Positions 25,099 through 39,348 of a stretch of DNA of 64,000 nt are shown one piece after another (position 1 is the stretch's first letter; each line of letters opens with the position of its first letter). Both the position numbers and the translations under genes were made by a program. The stretch is from the NCBI GenBank assembly GCA_009760855.2, contig WPIO01000139.1, forward strand, positions 370,001 to 434,000, read 5' to 3'. Below the pieces are notes generated by a model, which worked only from the letters and a program-made list of their open reading frames with translations, was not told where the DNA came from and did no database searches. This DNA comes from Cristatella mucedo. Its lineage: Eukaryota; Bryozoa; Phylactolaemata; Cristatellidae.

Positions 25099-26584
25099 AT
25101 GCATGCATGTGCATGAGCGTGCATTTCTTTTCCCGTTGTAAACTGCATACATTGGAACGTTTGCTGCGTTACTTGCTGCTCTGCAGAAAACTTCCCATTG
25201 TTAGCATAAGTCTGTATTTGAAATCTATTTTGCTTGCATTGCTTTTAAAAGATCACTGGTTGCATTTTTTTCAGTCTGCAAATTGTTTGTTAAACCACAA
25301 TCTGTGTGTTGGGTCAGTAAAGAATAGCCGATTCAGCAAGCTTATTTATTGCAAATTAAAGGGTAAAGAGTGGCTGATTCAACGTGCTTATTTATATAGA
25401 AAAGGAGAGCAGCTGTTACTGCACTTGCTGCTGTCGAGATAGAGTAGCCTGCTGCCAGGCTAGAACCTGCGACCTGGCGTGCTAAGTGCTAGCACACGAG
25501 CGCTGGATGGTACTGTGTCAATAGCTAAACACGTGAATTATATTGGCATCATACGGCCCATTTCCACAAGTGATGCCCTTGCCAACATAGCAAACTGCCA
25601 ACTACAGTATGTTCAATGCTAAAATGTGAGTTCGACGAATTATTGCAATCCACTCTCGTTAAGCTAAAATCGACAGGACATTTGCTTTGCCAAGCTCAAA
25701 TTTCGAGCAGATATTGTAATAAAGCTTTGATTTTTAAGTATCTACCAAATTTCAAGTCATTGTGGATCACTGTGCAGTCATGCACCAATGAGCAGCAAAT
25801 GCTGACTGAGGCTTGTGCTGCAATCCACCGAAATCCACTTAAGTTCGCCTCAAATACACTACAAATCAGTTTTGCAAAGCTCAACAAGTTTGGAATATAA
25901 AACTATGCTACACTTAAAGTATACCCCCGAACAAATTTTGCACGATTCCGCTCATGGAGTCTCACCAAGTCCAGGGAAATAGATTGCAGCAGCCTGGGCC
26001 AATACCGCAATCCTCAGCAAGCCACTGTATTCCACTACAAAATGAAGGAATTTGTGTGCAAAATGCTTCTTTTTTTGGATTGACTTCAAGGTTTTGTCGC
26101 TCACTTTTAGGTCCCTTCATTCTATGGCTCCAGCCTATCTCTCCGACATACTCCTCCATCAGGCCAAGCATAGTACCACCCGCTTTTCGGAATCCAACAG
26201 TCTAGAAATACCTCGTACAAACCTCAAATCCTTTGGAGACCGTGCATTTAGTTCATATGCTCCCAAAGCCTGGAACTTCCTCCCGACCTGCGTCAAAACA
26301 TCCCCTGACCTGACCACATTTAAAAGGAACTTAAAAACACCTATTTAGGACAACATTTAGTGGGTCCCTGTGATTCGTCCTTGATGTGCTTATGCGTGCT
26401 GACACTGCATGCTGCCACTAACCAAATTTGCATGCTGACCCTGTGCATGTCACCCCTAACCATGTTATTAATTTTGTTTGTTTTTTAAGCATGATTTTAC
26501 TTACCATTTAATTGCATTTCCCTTTGCAGCAAATGTAAAGCACCTAGAAAGAGATTAAGTTCTCTGAGGGTGCTTTATCAAGTA

Positions 26585-26618
<34 letters not shown>

Positions 26619-29600
26619 GCACATGACAGTACATTCTGTGGTAAAATTTCACTAGCATTATCACTATGTTCTTGTGCACTGCCCTGTAATCGACTGCAAT
26701 AGCTTGTGCCAATACCGAAGTCCACTCCAATCCACTGCATCCACCACAAAAAAAACTAGAAATTGATTGTGCCGAGCTCCAGTTTTTATCGCTCATTAAA
26801 GCACATTGTGTTGTGTGCGGACCTGCTTGAAATAACAAATTGCGCATCTGGGCACACTGAAAATGTGCGACAATCGCCCGAAACGACGCGGGAAATACAC
26901 AATCTGCTCTATTCGACTGCAAATCATCCTCTAATCATAAACATGACGGTATGTGTATGCACTGTGAACGTTATGTGGCATGATGATTATAGCTTCTAAC
27001 AGCCAATCTCTAGTCAAGTTGAAACGGTTTGCTGTGAAAGACGGGCCATTGCCATCGATTACCGTGCATTGCCTTTGATTGTATGTTTGCCATTGTTTAT
27101 AAGGATGTGGTTGCACTTTAAATTAGTGTGCTGCAAAACGCAAGGAAAGTTTGAGACCTCCCAGCAACCGTCAGTGTATTTGTAACTGATCGTTACGGAT
27201 TGGCTTATTTTTCTGAGCCATTGCCGTCGATTGCCATGCATTACCCAATATTGTACGGGCGCAAGTGTTTAAAATAATGTGGTTGCACATGAAGCAACGT
27301 GTATTGTAATATGCAATCAAAATTGGAGGATTGACAAAGTGATTTTTGGTAGTTTTTCGGTGGATTGTGGTATGAGTACGAGCCATTGCAGTCGATTGCA
27401 GTGCATTGCTGCAGAATGGCCGAGGCATTGTAATGAAATTATGCAAGTACATAGTAACCAAAGAATAGAGCCACATGCAATCGAAATTAGACCTTCCACT
27501 GTGTGTGTTCTGGTCGCCTTGCGACGCATAGCAGTAGACTGGTATGAAACCGGCCATTGGAGTCGATTGCAGTTCATTTTATGAGAACGTGCATGCACAA
27601 TTGAGTCGAGTTTTGTGGGTGCACTTTAAACTGAGTCTAGTGTTATATGCAGTGTAAATTAGAGCTTCATATTGATGATTTGAGGATCTGGAAGTTGCTG
27701 TTCATAGCCAGAGTTCGCCTATGCATAATTTGATTTTATGTAGGTTTGTACACAACACAGCACACTTTAACATGCATTGAAAACTGGAGCTTGGTACAAT
27801 CTATTTCTAGTCATTTTGCAGTGGATTGGAGTGGATTGTTGTTGTATTGGCCGTGGCTATTGCAGTCGATTGCAGGGCAATGTACGAGAACACCCATGCC
27901 AATGCAAAGGAAATTTAATGAGTACAGCTGTCACAGTGTGTGCTGTCACATGCAATCAAAAACGGAGCTTTTTCCACAGGATTTCTTTAGTGTTGCGTTG
28001 GAATACTACGGATTGCTGTGGATTGTAGTATTGGCCCGGCTGCTGTGATTTACTTTAGTGGACTTCGTGAGAGCACGTTGGTGGAATCTCGCTAGATTTT
28101 GTGGGTTTCTTGTAAAATCTAGCTCTGTTTTATATTCGAAACTTTTTTAGGTTTTTGCAGTTGATTTGTGGTGGATTTGAGGTGAATTAAAGTGAATTGC
28201 AGTACAGGACCTCCTGTCTTTGCAGCTCATTGGCATGAGTGGGTGTGTGCACAATGACATGAAATTTGGCCTATACACAAAATCGAAGATAAACTACAGT
28301 ATCCACTCGAAATTTGCACTCGGCAACGCCAGCGTCCTGTCGATTGTAGCCTAATTCGAGTGTATTACAGTGGATTGTGGTGATTCATTGAACCCGTAGT
28401 ATGTCAAAGTCTGGTACCTATTATGCCAATATACCAACTAAATATGGTGGCTGCCAATGTAATGTCTTGTATTTGACTCAAATACCACAGTATGTAATCA
28501 ATTGACTTGTTACAAGTCTTGTCTTTACTTGTCTTAACAGCCGCGACAGGGCATCCAATTCTGCCCATTCTGTCACCTGAACATCAAGATTCAGTTGGTT
28601 GCTCTGCCGCGATATCAGCTTCTGACATGCATTTATTTTAATTGGCTGCTTGCTCTACATAAGGAGGGTCTAAGAGGTCGCCAGATTGCAGAGAACCCAT
28701 ATTTTTTCGGATATGAGCTACTCTGACCGTGCTCAAAGCTTGGGCTGCTTGGCGTTTGCATGGCAGGACTAGTCGAAGCTTCAATAGTTCACTCCCTCTC
28801 TGTAGGTGTTACTCCAGACGAGTCAACGGCTGGCCCTGAAGTCACCGACAGTACAGCTGCTGCTGCTGCCTCCGATGGAAGCTACATGACGGTAATCAGC
28901 AGTCAGAGCAGCTGCGATCAGCTACAGCCATGCTACAGATATTGCATTGCACTCTCTGCTCAGCCTCGTGTTCACTCTGCTCAGCCGTGCACCACGTGCT
29001 GCTGCCAGAATGTGTCTAGCTACTGCCTAGACGAGCAGAATGATACATAAATAATATTGTCTATTACCAGGATGCTGCAAGTTTGTCACAGGTGGCTCAC
29101 GTGGTGGACCAGCTGACCAGCTTACCTACAACCGGTTGCTGTAGTATAAAGAAACCTCTCACCTAGATCTATTTTCCCTATCTCCTCGACCCTCTTGCTC
29201 ATCACTACAATAGTTCGTTATTCCTTGATTCCCTTATACTACTAGCTTGTTAGGCTCCTAATCTAACTAGCTTCGTATCCCCAGTAGCTGCTAATCTAAC
29301 AAGATCTGTATCCCCACTTGCTGCTAATCTAACTAGATCTGTATCCCCACTTGCTGCTAATCTAACTAGATCTGTATCCCCACTAGCTGCTAATCTACTT
29401 AGATCTGTATCTCCACTAGCTCCTTATCTAACTACATCTGTATCCCCACTAGCTCCTTATGCAACTAGCTTCTTATTGACCCCACTCACTATCTCGGTAG
29501 CTTCTTACCGTCTAGCTTGGCAGCACGGTAGCTGCATTTTTCTTAACTCCTTACTCCTCTCGCTCAACATCCCCCAGCTTCTTATTAACCAAGCTGGAGG

Positions 29601-30777
29601 CCTTGTGGTCCTGTCAAGTCAAAATGTGCCCATCAAGCCTGCACGTTATGATGATGGTCTCTGGAGCTCACATATATTGTCCTACCTGCTGAAAGTGCAA
29701 TTATGTGGTAACAAGACAGCTAGCTTGAGTTTTGCAGGATGCCACTGATATCACTGGATCTGTTAAGGGGTTTCATTTCGGACTCTATCTGCTACTGCAA
29801 TTTTCTATGGGCTGTTTAATCTTGTGTTGATGTGGCCACTGACGACAGCTTTTTGTTGTTTTTTGTTCGTTTGTTTTTTGTTGCTATTTTTATGTTTCCT
29901 CGCGATTGCATACAAAAAGCTGATGTGGGATAAAGCAGTTGCTCAGTGGTCCATTGCAGGCTGAAGCCATCACACGGCCGGACGCTGGATCAAGTACCAC
30001 CAGTGCCACACCGTTAGCCGGTTCTCTGCTGGGTACGTGCAAGGTTCTCACAGCTCATGTCTTACAGTGCTCTGTCCCCCCCCCCAGTAGCTGCTTAATC
30101 CACAAGCCCGGCTGGCTCAGTTTTGTGACGTGGCAGTACATTAGTGCCCGGAAGCCGTGTCAGTGCCACAATAGCAGCTTCGGCAGTGCTCTACGATAGT
30201 AATGTCCAGCCTCTTGGATACAACTGCCCAGACTTTAGGTGCATCTAAGCAGGCCTCTGCTGCTTAGTGCTGGTGCTGCAATTGTACAACAGTTCCACTA
30301 GTTGCTCTAGAATGTGCGTGTTATTGTAGACTGCTCGGTGTCTTGATCGCTTATTTATTTGTCATTTACAATTACCCGTTTTCCTATGCTAGGTTTCATG
30401 CTTCTGCAGTTCTGCTGTAAATTTGTGTCGGTGACAGCAGCTTGTGTCTGTTACCATTAAGGAGCCTAGTGACATAGAAAATGTGTGGGTTGGTCTCTTC
30501 TTTCCATTTTTTTCGTTACGCATGCCATCCCTCTCCAATTTGGGTTGTCCGTCGACTCCACTGCATTTTGGTGAGTATTTAGCCTGTGGAGCTGAGCGTC
30601 CTCAGTTCAACTTCCGTCGAAGACTTGTCTGTTTTCTTGCAATGCTTTTTCTGGCAATGCTACATTCGTCTAAGCTGTTACAGCTTTATTTAACAATACT
30701 AGTGATGCATTTCCCTGTGCAGCAAATGTAGAGCGCCTAGAAAGAGATTGAGTTCTCTGAGGGCGCGTTATCAAGTG

Positions 30778-30819
<42 letters not shown>

Positions 30820-33800
30820 ATTTGAGTTGCACCCTTTTCTACTAATTCCTTTCTAGGCACTTACAATGTGCTGTAATGTAAGCTTGTCAATATGACTGTT
30901 AGTGATAACATATTCAGCATCAGCAGGCGTAAGTGCATAAAGGACAAATGACAACGACTCAGCAAATTCTGTAAGGTACATGTGCGTTTTTAGCTTCTGT
31001 TTAAATGTCGTCAAGTCGGACGGAGAGTCGTGAGGTCATTTTGCAGTGAGTTCCAGGCTTGAGGAGCATACGAACTAAAGTCATGGTCTCTAAAAGGTTT
31101 GAGGTTGGATCGAGGCACAGCTAAACTACTTAAGTCAGAAGAGCAGGTGTTGCGATACATTGCCTAATTGGAAAGTACTTTAGATAGGCTAAAGCAGGAG
31201 AATGAGAAGGTACCTAAAATTAAGTTGCAAAATCTTTAAGTTGTCGTACACTGCTTGATTGGGAGCAAGAACAGGTCGGGGAAAGAGGTGAAATTTTATT
31301 ATTTTACATGTAGTTTATTTCTGAGCAGTCTCGGTGCCACCTGTTTGCAAAATAATTGTACATGGGCATACACTCGGTGGTACAATTACTCGAACCGTCA
31401 CAGCTTTTGTATTGAAAAGTCAGGTGTAAAGATTATTATCACTATTAGCTCAATCGTAACAAAACTGACTGAGCATCGAACCGTGCTAGCCTTCTTACGT
31501 TTTTCTATGCGGCCTATGGGCACTAAGTTAACAAGGTCCGTACCTACATCAGTGTCCTACGTCAAATGCGCTGCTGTGACGTGACCACTGCTGTTCGGGT
31601 CATGGACAGTCGTTTGCAAAACATTTCCCTTACTGGATTTAATAAAGACTCAGAATACTGAACTGACCGTTATTTACTTATGCTTAGTGTTTAGTATTTA
31701 TACGTTCTACCTTTCGTAATGCTCCTGATGCTGGAACTTAAAAGCCAGGGACACTGCTATAATAGGCCAAGGCGCACAGGCCGTGAGCAGGCTCCGTAGA
31801 TTCTAGACTATTCCTTTTTGATTACTGTCTTTCATGTCCGAGCAGAGGTGTGTGCACCAACTCGTCTAGCACCAGTGAGCGCAGGTAGTGGACTGAGTTG
31901 GCACCAGTGAGCCCCCTCCCAGTGGGGGGGGGGTCAGATGCTACACCGAGTGGCTGCAGCAAGCCGTGGAGGGGGCGTGGTTGAGTGGCACTTGTTGCTG
32001 ATCAACAACAAGAGGCCCCTGCAGGCAGGTCTGTCTCTACTAGACGAAATGCTCATTTCAGTGCACGGCGGTTTCAATGTTACGTTCTCGGTTGCCACTT
32101 CTCGTCTAGCACGGCGGCTGCTGTGCGCCAAACACTGTGGTCCTGAGAAGCTCTGCTAGCTGCTGCGATCGTTGTAGTGAGCATCGTTGGAGACTCTGTA
32201 GTTCGTTTACCGGACGGCACTGTCAAACTCAGTGCGGACATATCGCCAGAAGCTGGCAAGGCTGGTATGTTTTTTTCTATTTGTACTTGCCGCGAGTATT
32301 AAGCACATGAAATCGTCCTGATGATAATAGTGGTGCCATTGGGAATATGCTGTGTCAATGTGTAGCAGAAGCTTCCCTTGTAATGGTAAATGCCGGTCAA
32401 TGCAGAATTCTTTGGCTCCAACAGGAACTCCAGTCAATGCTACAAAGGTTGGACGATGATTCTCACTTCTCCGTGCACTCTAATAATGTCGTTAGCTTGA
32501 TAAAGCCATGCCGACTCAGTGGAAATCGGTCGTCGAAGGCAGTCGAAGTTTTGTTGTTTAGCAGCTACCTCTTCCGGCAATAAAGCCGCACAGCTGGGCA
32601 AGAATGGAGAACCGAGCCGAAGCAGCAAGCAGACTGAGCTGTTGAAGTGTGTCTGTGACCCTTGCCCTCCAGCCCTGCCCCTGTGCCGATTCTGTCGTAT
32701 GCCCGATTAGTTTGCATTCATGCAACTCTGCTAAACCCACGAATATGCATGCTACTCGAGCCTACGTAGCATACTTCTGGGGTCATGTTTTTCTGCCATG
32801 CAAGTGCTAACTATAAATTAACTTGCATGCAAATCATTGCCAGTCTTGAAGCATGAAAAGAGAAAGAGGACCGATGCTATTTATGCACGGTTGGAGTGCC
32901 CACAGACTTGAGAGCCATTGACTCTCGATGCTGTTACGGAACTGTGGAGCTACTCAGGCGTTCTTTAGTCGTGCACATGCTGTGGATCTTGGCTTGAGTC
33001 ACTTTTGTGTTGCAGCTTGTGCGTGTAGTGACAGATGCTTGTGCACAGCAGTGCCTTATTGCCAAGCCGTGCTAGTTGTGAGCAGTGCTGCTGTTTGCAG
33101 GGCCACTAAATTATAACTGGTCCTTGATTCCATATCCTGCTGCTGCTGGATATGCCAGAGTTCCCACCCCCATCGTTCAGTCATCAGACTCGGTTTTCGA
33201 AGTCAAAGGAGTAAGTAAGCTGCTCACCGTCGAATTTCTCGTAGCAGCTTGTTTTATTATATGTCGTGCTTCCTGCCGTAATGTTTAACGAAGCTGTGAC
33301 AGCTGTCAATGCAGCACTGTAAAAGATGTTACCAGTTCCTAAGGTTTCCCAGCTGTTTACCATACCGGCTTCCATAACTGCTACTACTGAAGGTAGCTAG
33401 TGCGTTCGCTGTGACCGATGAGCTCACTATTAGTGGTCTGAGAGCTGGATGGACTAGCAATGCCCTGGCATTCGCTCGGCTTGTCACTGCAACCAGAATG
33501 TACTTGCATAGAATTTGAAACAACGGTAGATGCAGATGGTTTTAGGTAGCTGACACTGTATGTTGTGCATACCTCACTCATTTCCCTGGATTCCTTCTGA
33601 ACAGTTAAGATTGTTCTATTTATTTCTTTGTTTTTGTCTCCAGGCTGTTTAGAAATTCTTTTTATAAAACTGTATACTAATCTGTCCTAATGTGGTTAAA
33701 CTTATCATAAGACCATCTCAAGGTCCTGATGGCCTACTGCCTTAAGATAAGGCTTCACACACTACTTGCTGGGTACGACAGCTTTGTCCTATAACCGCCC

Positions 33801-36800
33801 TGCTTTATCCATTTTCATAACTTTACTGAGATCTCATGCTGAAATCGGGCTTACCTGGCAGCAGTTCTTTTTTGCACCATAGTGCAAATCTGCTAACCCG
33901 GACTTTGCTTGTCCAGTAGGTTTAGCAGAAACATCATACTATGACCGGCTTCGACTGGGTGAACAAATAGTCATCTTCGACAGTGTGGGCGCATAATCAT
34001 GTATTATTTAAAGCACAGTAATTGCACCACGATTCATTTGCAGTCTCAATGACAGCTATGGGCTTAACTAAACTATTTGAGGGTCACCGTGCGGTATCTA
34101 TGTCTGTTTATAGCTGAAGCCTGGATCATATCTGGTTACACTAATTGTGAACAGTGCTCGAGGTTACTCTGGGACATCGTCCACCAACCTGACGGTACTG
34201 GCTTCGCCACGAGGTAATGTCGGCAATTATTGACCTGTGAGTTACTTTAATGATTTGTGATATCTTAGTGTCAGTTCAAAGTGTTAATGTCACCCTTTTT
34301 AGGTCTGACTCTGCTGTGCATGTGGGAGGGGAAGAAGGAAATAGGCACAAATTGCTATCTTTGGTCAGGTCTCAGCCACAGCTTAGCATCTGGCTGTGGT
34401 GTGGTGCATATTATTCTCTGTAGAAATAGTTGCTCGCATCTTATTATGTGAATCATGGTGCATGAAGTGTTTACCATGTATAACACTATTGAAATTTATC
34501 ACAATTGCATGCATGTGCCGTTAGTGGCATCTATTTTTGCTCCACCTCCGAAGATCCATCATGGACCCAGCAAGCAAGTCAAAACAGCAAGATTGCTTAA
34601 AAGAAAAGAAATTTCGTAAATGCAAAAGTGCTAGAGAATTAAAAGATACCCGCACTGATTGATCTAATCATGAAATTAAACTTAATCTAGTTCGCTTGAA
34701 CAGTACTGACACACTTATTTTCATGGCCGCCGGTGTTGGCTCACTCTGTCAATATGACCTTCGGGGATTGCTTTTAAGCTAAAGCCTATTCAAGGGTGAA
34801 GCAGCTCTTCATAAGCAATCCTATTCATTAAGAGTAAACGTCGAGAAAATATTGAACACTTTGTCCGACAATCGAATATTCGTTTAGGATACCTTTCAGT
34901 AGACAAGCATGTAAGGAATGGTATCGAAAGTTTTGAGGATTTCCAAATAAAAGTAAAGCATGATTGCATAAACTATGTCTAACCCGAAAGTAACCGGAAG
35001 CAGCACATCCACAAACACAAAATTTACTGGTCCCGGTATCATATGTGACTTGTGATCTAACTTGTTGAATCTTGGTACTTCAAGGTACAACTTTGCAGTT
35101 TGTTGAGGTGTATTCTTGAGACGTTTAATCAGCCTCATCTATAGTGTGGCTTTGTGACTTGTAAAATCTGTAACTCGGCCAATACTTTATGGATCAATGT
35201 GAAATTTGAAATTTAAGTTCGCATCTGGTTTTTAAGTCGCTGCATTAGTTTATTTCTAATTTCTCTGGATTTGTATTGCTATACATTTTCATGGCTGCAG
35301 AAAATATAGCTCTAGCACGTTTAATAACATGTGTAGCAATACTTATTCAACCTAAATCAGAAATAAACAACTGCATTGGTTTAGAAGCAGGCACTAGCAA
35401 TGCAAAATTATTCCCACATTTCGCAGCCACGATGTGTATGGCTCTGATAGTACCAGAACTGCATGCATCTTTGAAAGGGCCAAATCTAGCTTCTACAAAT
35501 ACGTTGTGGGATCTAATATTGTTGATAAGAATGATAATGAAATAATGATGATAATGTTGACCATCCACCATCTCCATAACTGCTTGCTAGTCAACTTCTT
35601 ACCCGGTGATCCTTTTGGTGATCTAGAAGATCGTTTCTCACTAGGTTTTTTGTCAGCAAGATCTTCAGTATAAGATCAGAGACTCATCTCCAAAGTAAGA
35701 TCCCACTGACTCTTACGGACTCTTCATTCTTAGTTCCCGGCAGTACTTCAATGTCCACCTCAAAGCCTGTCACTAATGACCTCATGTCGAAGTTTATCTC
35801 CACGTCTAAGACTACCACTAGCTCTCTCGATCCTATGCTCAATGTTCTCATATGTTCTCCTGAGATGGATGGATTAGCTGCGGCCTTGGATAACAAGCAA
35901 AACAAATTTGTCCCTCGCCTCTTGTTTTGTTCATGCATCCTTCAAAAAAGCTGTTGTTTAGCCACTTATTAAGAAGGCAATACTAGACCAGGAGAACGTT
36001 AGCAACTTCTGCCCTGTCTACCTACTACTATGTCTATCAAAGATGCGAACGAGCTATGGCAGACCAGCTAAACTCTTAAACATAAACTTCAAATCTAGCA
36101 TGTAAATTCCAGTCAGGTTTAAAAATAAGCAGAAAAAGTCCTCAGGGTTGGTCCTGCAACAAGTGTGTAACGATCTTCTTTCCTGCTACAAGTGCATAAG
36201 GATCTTCTCAGCAATGCAGACTTAGGTAGATGCACTAAAATCTCAACAGAGATAAAACCTAAGCTAATGAACTGCAGTGCCAGTGATGCCCAGTTGAGAT
36301 GATAGATGCTCAAGACGGACTTTATGATCAATTCTATTAAACGCTGCCATTAAAGTAGTAGAGAGGCTATACCATAGAGAAGTTGGTTTTACTCTTGTAA
36401 TAGTGCTAGCTCAGTCAAGCAATTATTTCTAGAACTTAACTGTAGCTCGCCTGGCACAGTGTTTCGGCCAAGCACCCTTTCTTGTGAACAAAGCATTAGG
36501 AGGGGTTCAAACTTGCTTGCCAACCATCGTTGAATTTGAAGACTTGACCAAGCGTACATGAGAGCTCCCCTACCTAGTCACTCTTCTTGTCCTAATGCTG
36601 CAGGTTAGGTATCAAGTGAGATCACTTGCCCGTAATATCATACTTTGTACATACATAATTTGATACATAATTTGATACATAATTGTTTTAGAGTAGGTAA
36701 TGATTGCACGATATTCTACGGATTTGGATGTCACTAGCTGCACACTGAAAGAAACTCATCATTGGAGCTTTAGCCACGTTTTGAAAATTGTTTTAATGCT

Positions 36801-39309
36801 CAAAGTGATGGCTTTGATGCACGGCTGCTCATTATTTGCATTGATCAGCGCTACAGTCTGAAGCAGGCATCTCTTGTTTCCACGACAGGTGCTTACACAA
36901 ACTATCCGTTGTGTTCTGGTTTGCTGCTAGATTTGCAGCTATTTTATATAAACCTTTTTGTATATTCCAGCTGCTAATCGTGCCCCGGAAGCAATCATCT
37001 CAGAAGTAAACAGAACCGTGGCACTTCCTCTACCTTTGCTCATCTTAAACGGGTCATTGTCGTACGATGATGTTAAAATCCACAGCTACAAATGGATTAG
37101 GAACATGATGTCGCCTGCTGCCGGAGTAAGTCTGGCATTTGTCGATCTCATTCATGTTGTTGGATTAGCACAGCCTTGCTCATGAGTTGCTGCAAGGTTA
37201 GGCATATGCCCTATTATTCTAGGATGTCGTTGGCAGCACTGACAGTGAGCCGGTGCTGCTTCTTACCAACATTGTTTTGGGGCTGTACCACTGGAGCCTT
37301 GTTGTAACCGACGACGAGGGGGCAGAGAGCATTGCCCATTCTTTCATTTCAGTTGTTCCTGGTAGGCTGGCAGCATTATGAGCTGGCTTTTTGCTTGCTG
37401 CCATCCAATGCTGCCGCCCAGCCTCACCCACTCATCCTGATGTTCCCCAACCATGCCCAGCCCAGCCCTTTCTGCTGTTACCGTGTGCTTAAGTCGCCTA
37501 AAGGACGCTGATTGTGAAATGATTGCAGATCCGCTTAGCTTGGAGCTTATAGAACTGGAAGTTCAGGTACCGACTGGAAAGTTTACTGTTGCCGACAAGG
37601 TAGGTTGGCTTGCAGCATGATTCACGGTGCAAGTGTCTACTAAGGTGCCACTGCTCTTTCTTCTCTTCTTTTCGAGGCTGCTGTAGACCCAAACTGGTTG
37701 CCTCTAATCAATTAAAGTAAGTCTGTTTTCGTTTGGGTTTCTTGCTAGAGAAGCATGTGCCTTCCTTAATCCTTAAAAAACCAGTGCATGCATACCATGT
37801 ATCACCAATCCTTGACGTCAAGCTGTGGGGATCAGAAGAAACCCCCACCTCCACCAGGTGTGCATCCAGCAGGTTGACATGTCAGCTGCTGACAGTCGAT
37901 CTTTGAGATCTTGCTCTGCGCTAGTATTTGATACGCTCTGCAAGGTTTCCCAGAAGGATCAATCGGCGCTTCTTCAGTAATCAGCTTGTCAGTTTGGTGG
38001 ACCGGCTTTCACAGGCCTGGCACCAGAAGCTTACCACCGGCATGCAATCTAGTTCGACCCTTAAGGGCTGGCAGTGGCTGAAGCACTCTTCCACCGAAAG
38101 GCTCATGCAGTCGTCGATGCTGGTCTGTTAAAGCTGGCATAAAGCCACCCTAGTATGCCCGAGGTTGCCCCTCCCCAGGCCACATCGGAGGAAAGCTGCT
38201 CTTGTCAGTCTTAAGACCTGCTATCGACGACAGCTGATCGTGCTGCCGCATGGGTGCTCATGCTGGCTGCACTGCTTAAGTGCTTCACTGAGGCTTAGGT
38301 GGCTCCCACAATCGAGGCTGTGCAATTGAGTTACTGCTGTCGCGCTGCGGCGCAAGTGAGCTTATTGTATGCGGAGCTACGTTTGAGGCAGCCAATCTCT
38401 GCTCGGGTTCCACCTCGAACTCTACGAGTGACTGCCGGTTCATGTCGATGCAAGCGAGCACTGCTGCTGGCGCTCTGACCGCCTGTGACCGTGTGATTTG
38501 TGACTGGCTGTGACTGCAGCTCCCTGTTTAAACCGTGTGGGCATCCGAGACATTTATCTTGACCTGCTGAACGGTCGCCTGCCGATTCGGCTGTGCATTT
38601 GGTGCTGCTCTATCGACGACATTCCTCTGCAAAAATTGATTCGCCTTCTCTGGAGGCAGCCCAAAAGCAACGTTTGTGCAACGTGCATGGGCGTGGCTGT
38701 CGTGTCGTGGACCGATCGATCGTAGGATGTGTTGGATGTGTCAGCTGCTTGCCAGACTTTCCATCGGTGGCTCTTATCTGCACCGACGCCCCAGCGGCCC
38801 TACTTAGTAGTAAGTGAAGTTCCCACAGCTGTGACTTCTAGTTGCTGACCTAGCTTGAAAGCTGAATGTGATCGATGTCCGTGCACATTGTATTGACGAG
38901 CTTATTGTTGGCAGCTCAGAGCCGGGCTCTTGTGCTAGTCGTTCGAGAAGTGCCCCTCCCTCCCCGTGTGCCCCCTTGAGCTGAGTGGTAACAGAGGTAA
39001 CAGCTTGCCTCTACGTGGCTTGCGGGGGGGGGGGGGAGGGAATGGCACTGCTACTGCAGCTGTGGCAGTCACAGCCCTGGCTGACTGTTGACGTGGCCTC
39101 CTCGTTACAGGAAACACTGACTACGCAGCTTGGCCTGCTTCTGTTCAAGCCGTTTGTGAGAACAGAAATAATCGTACACCAGATGACTTCCGACTGGAGA
39201 ACTGGCAAGTGCGTCACGTTTACTTGCACAGAACGCGCCAGCTGTGAGGTGGCTGCAGCGTTTGGTCTGCCTCTCTCTCCCCCCTCTTTCTCTCTTTCTC
39301 TCTCTCCCT

Positions 39310-39348
<39 letters not shown>

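Noticed and set aside
24879-25442. 187-residue plus-strand open frame
   Set aside because: It is carried by the (GT)n run (Val/Cys repeat), lies in intron 3 and has no motif.
29252-29472. CRISPR-like array
   Set aside because: The 33-base units are directly tandem with no unique spacers, in an animal intron.
32347-32583. Possible extra exon around 32426 (reads GTPVNATKVG after an acceptor-like CAACAG)
   Set aside because: It hits a stop within a dozen codons and has no good donor; exons 6 and 7 join in phase without it.
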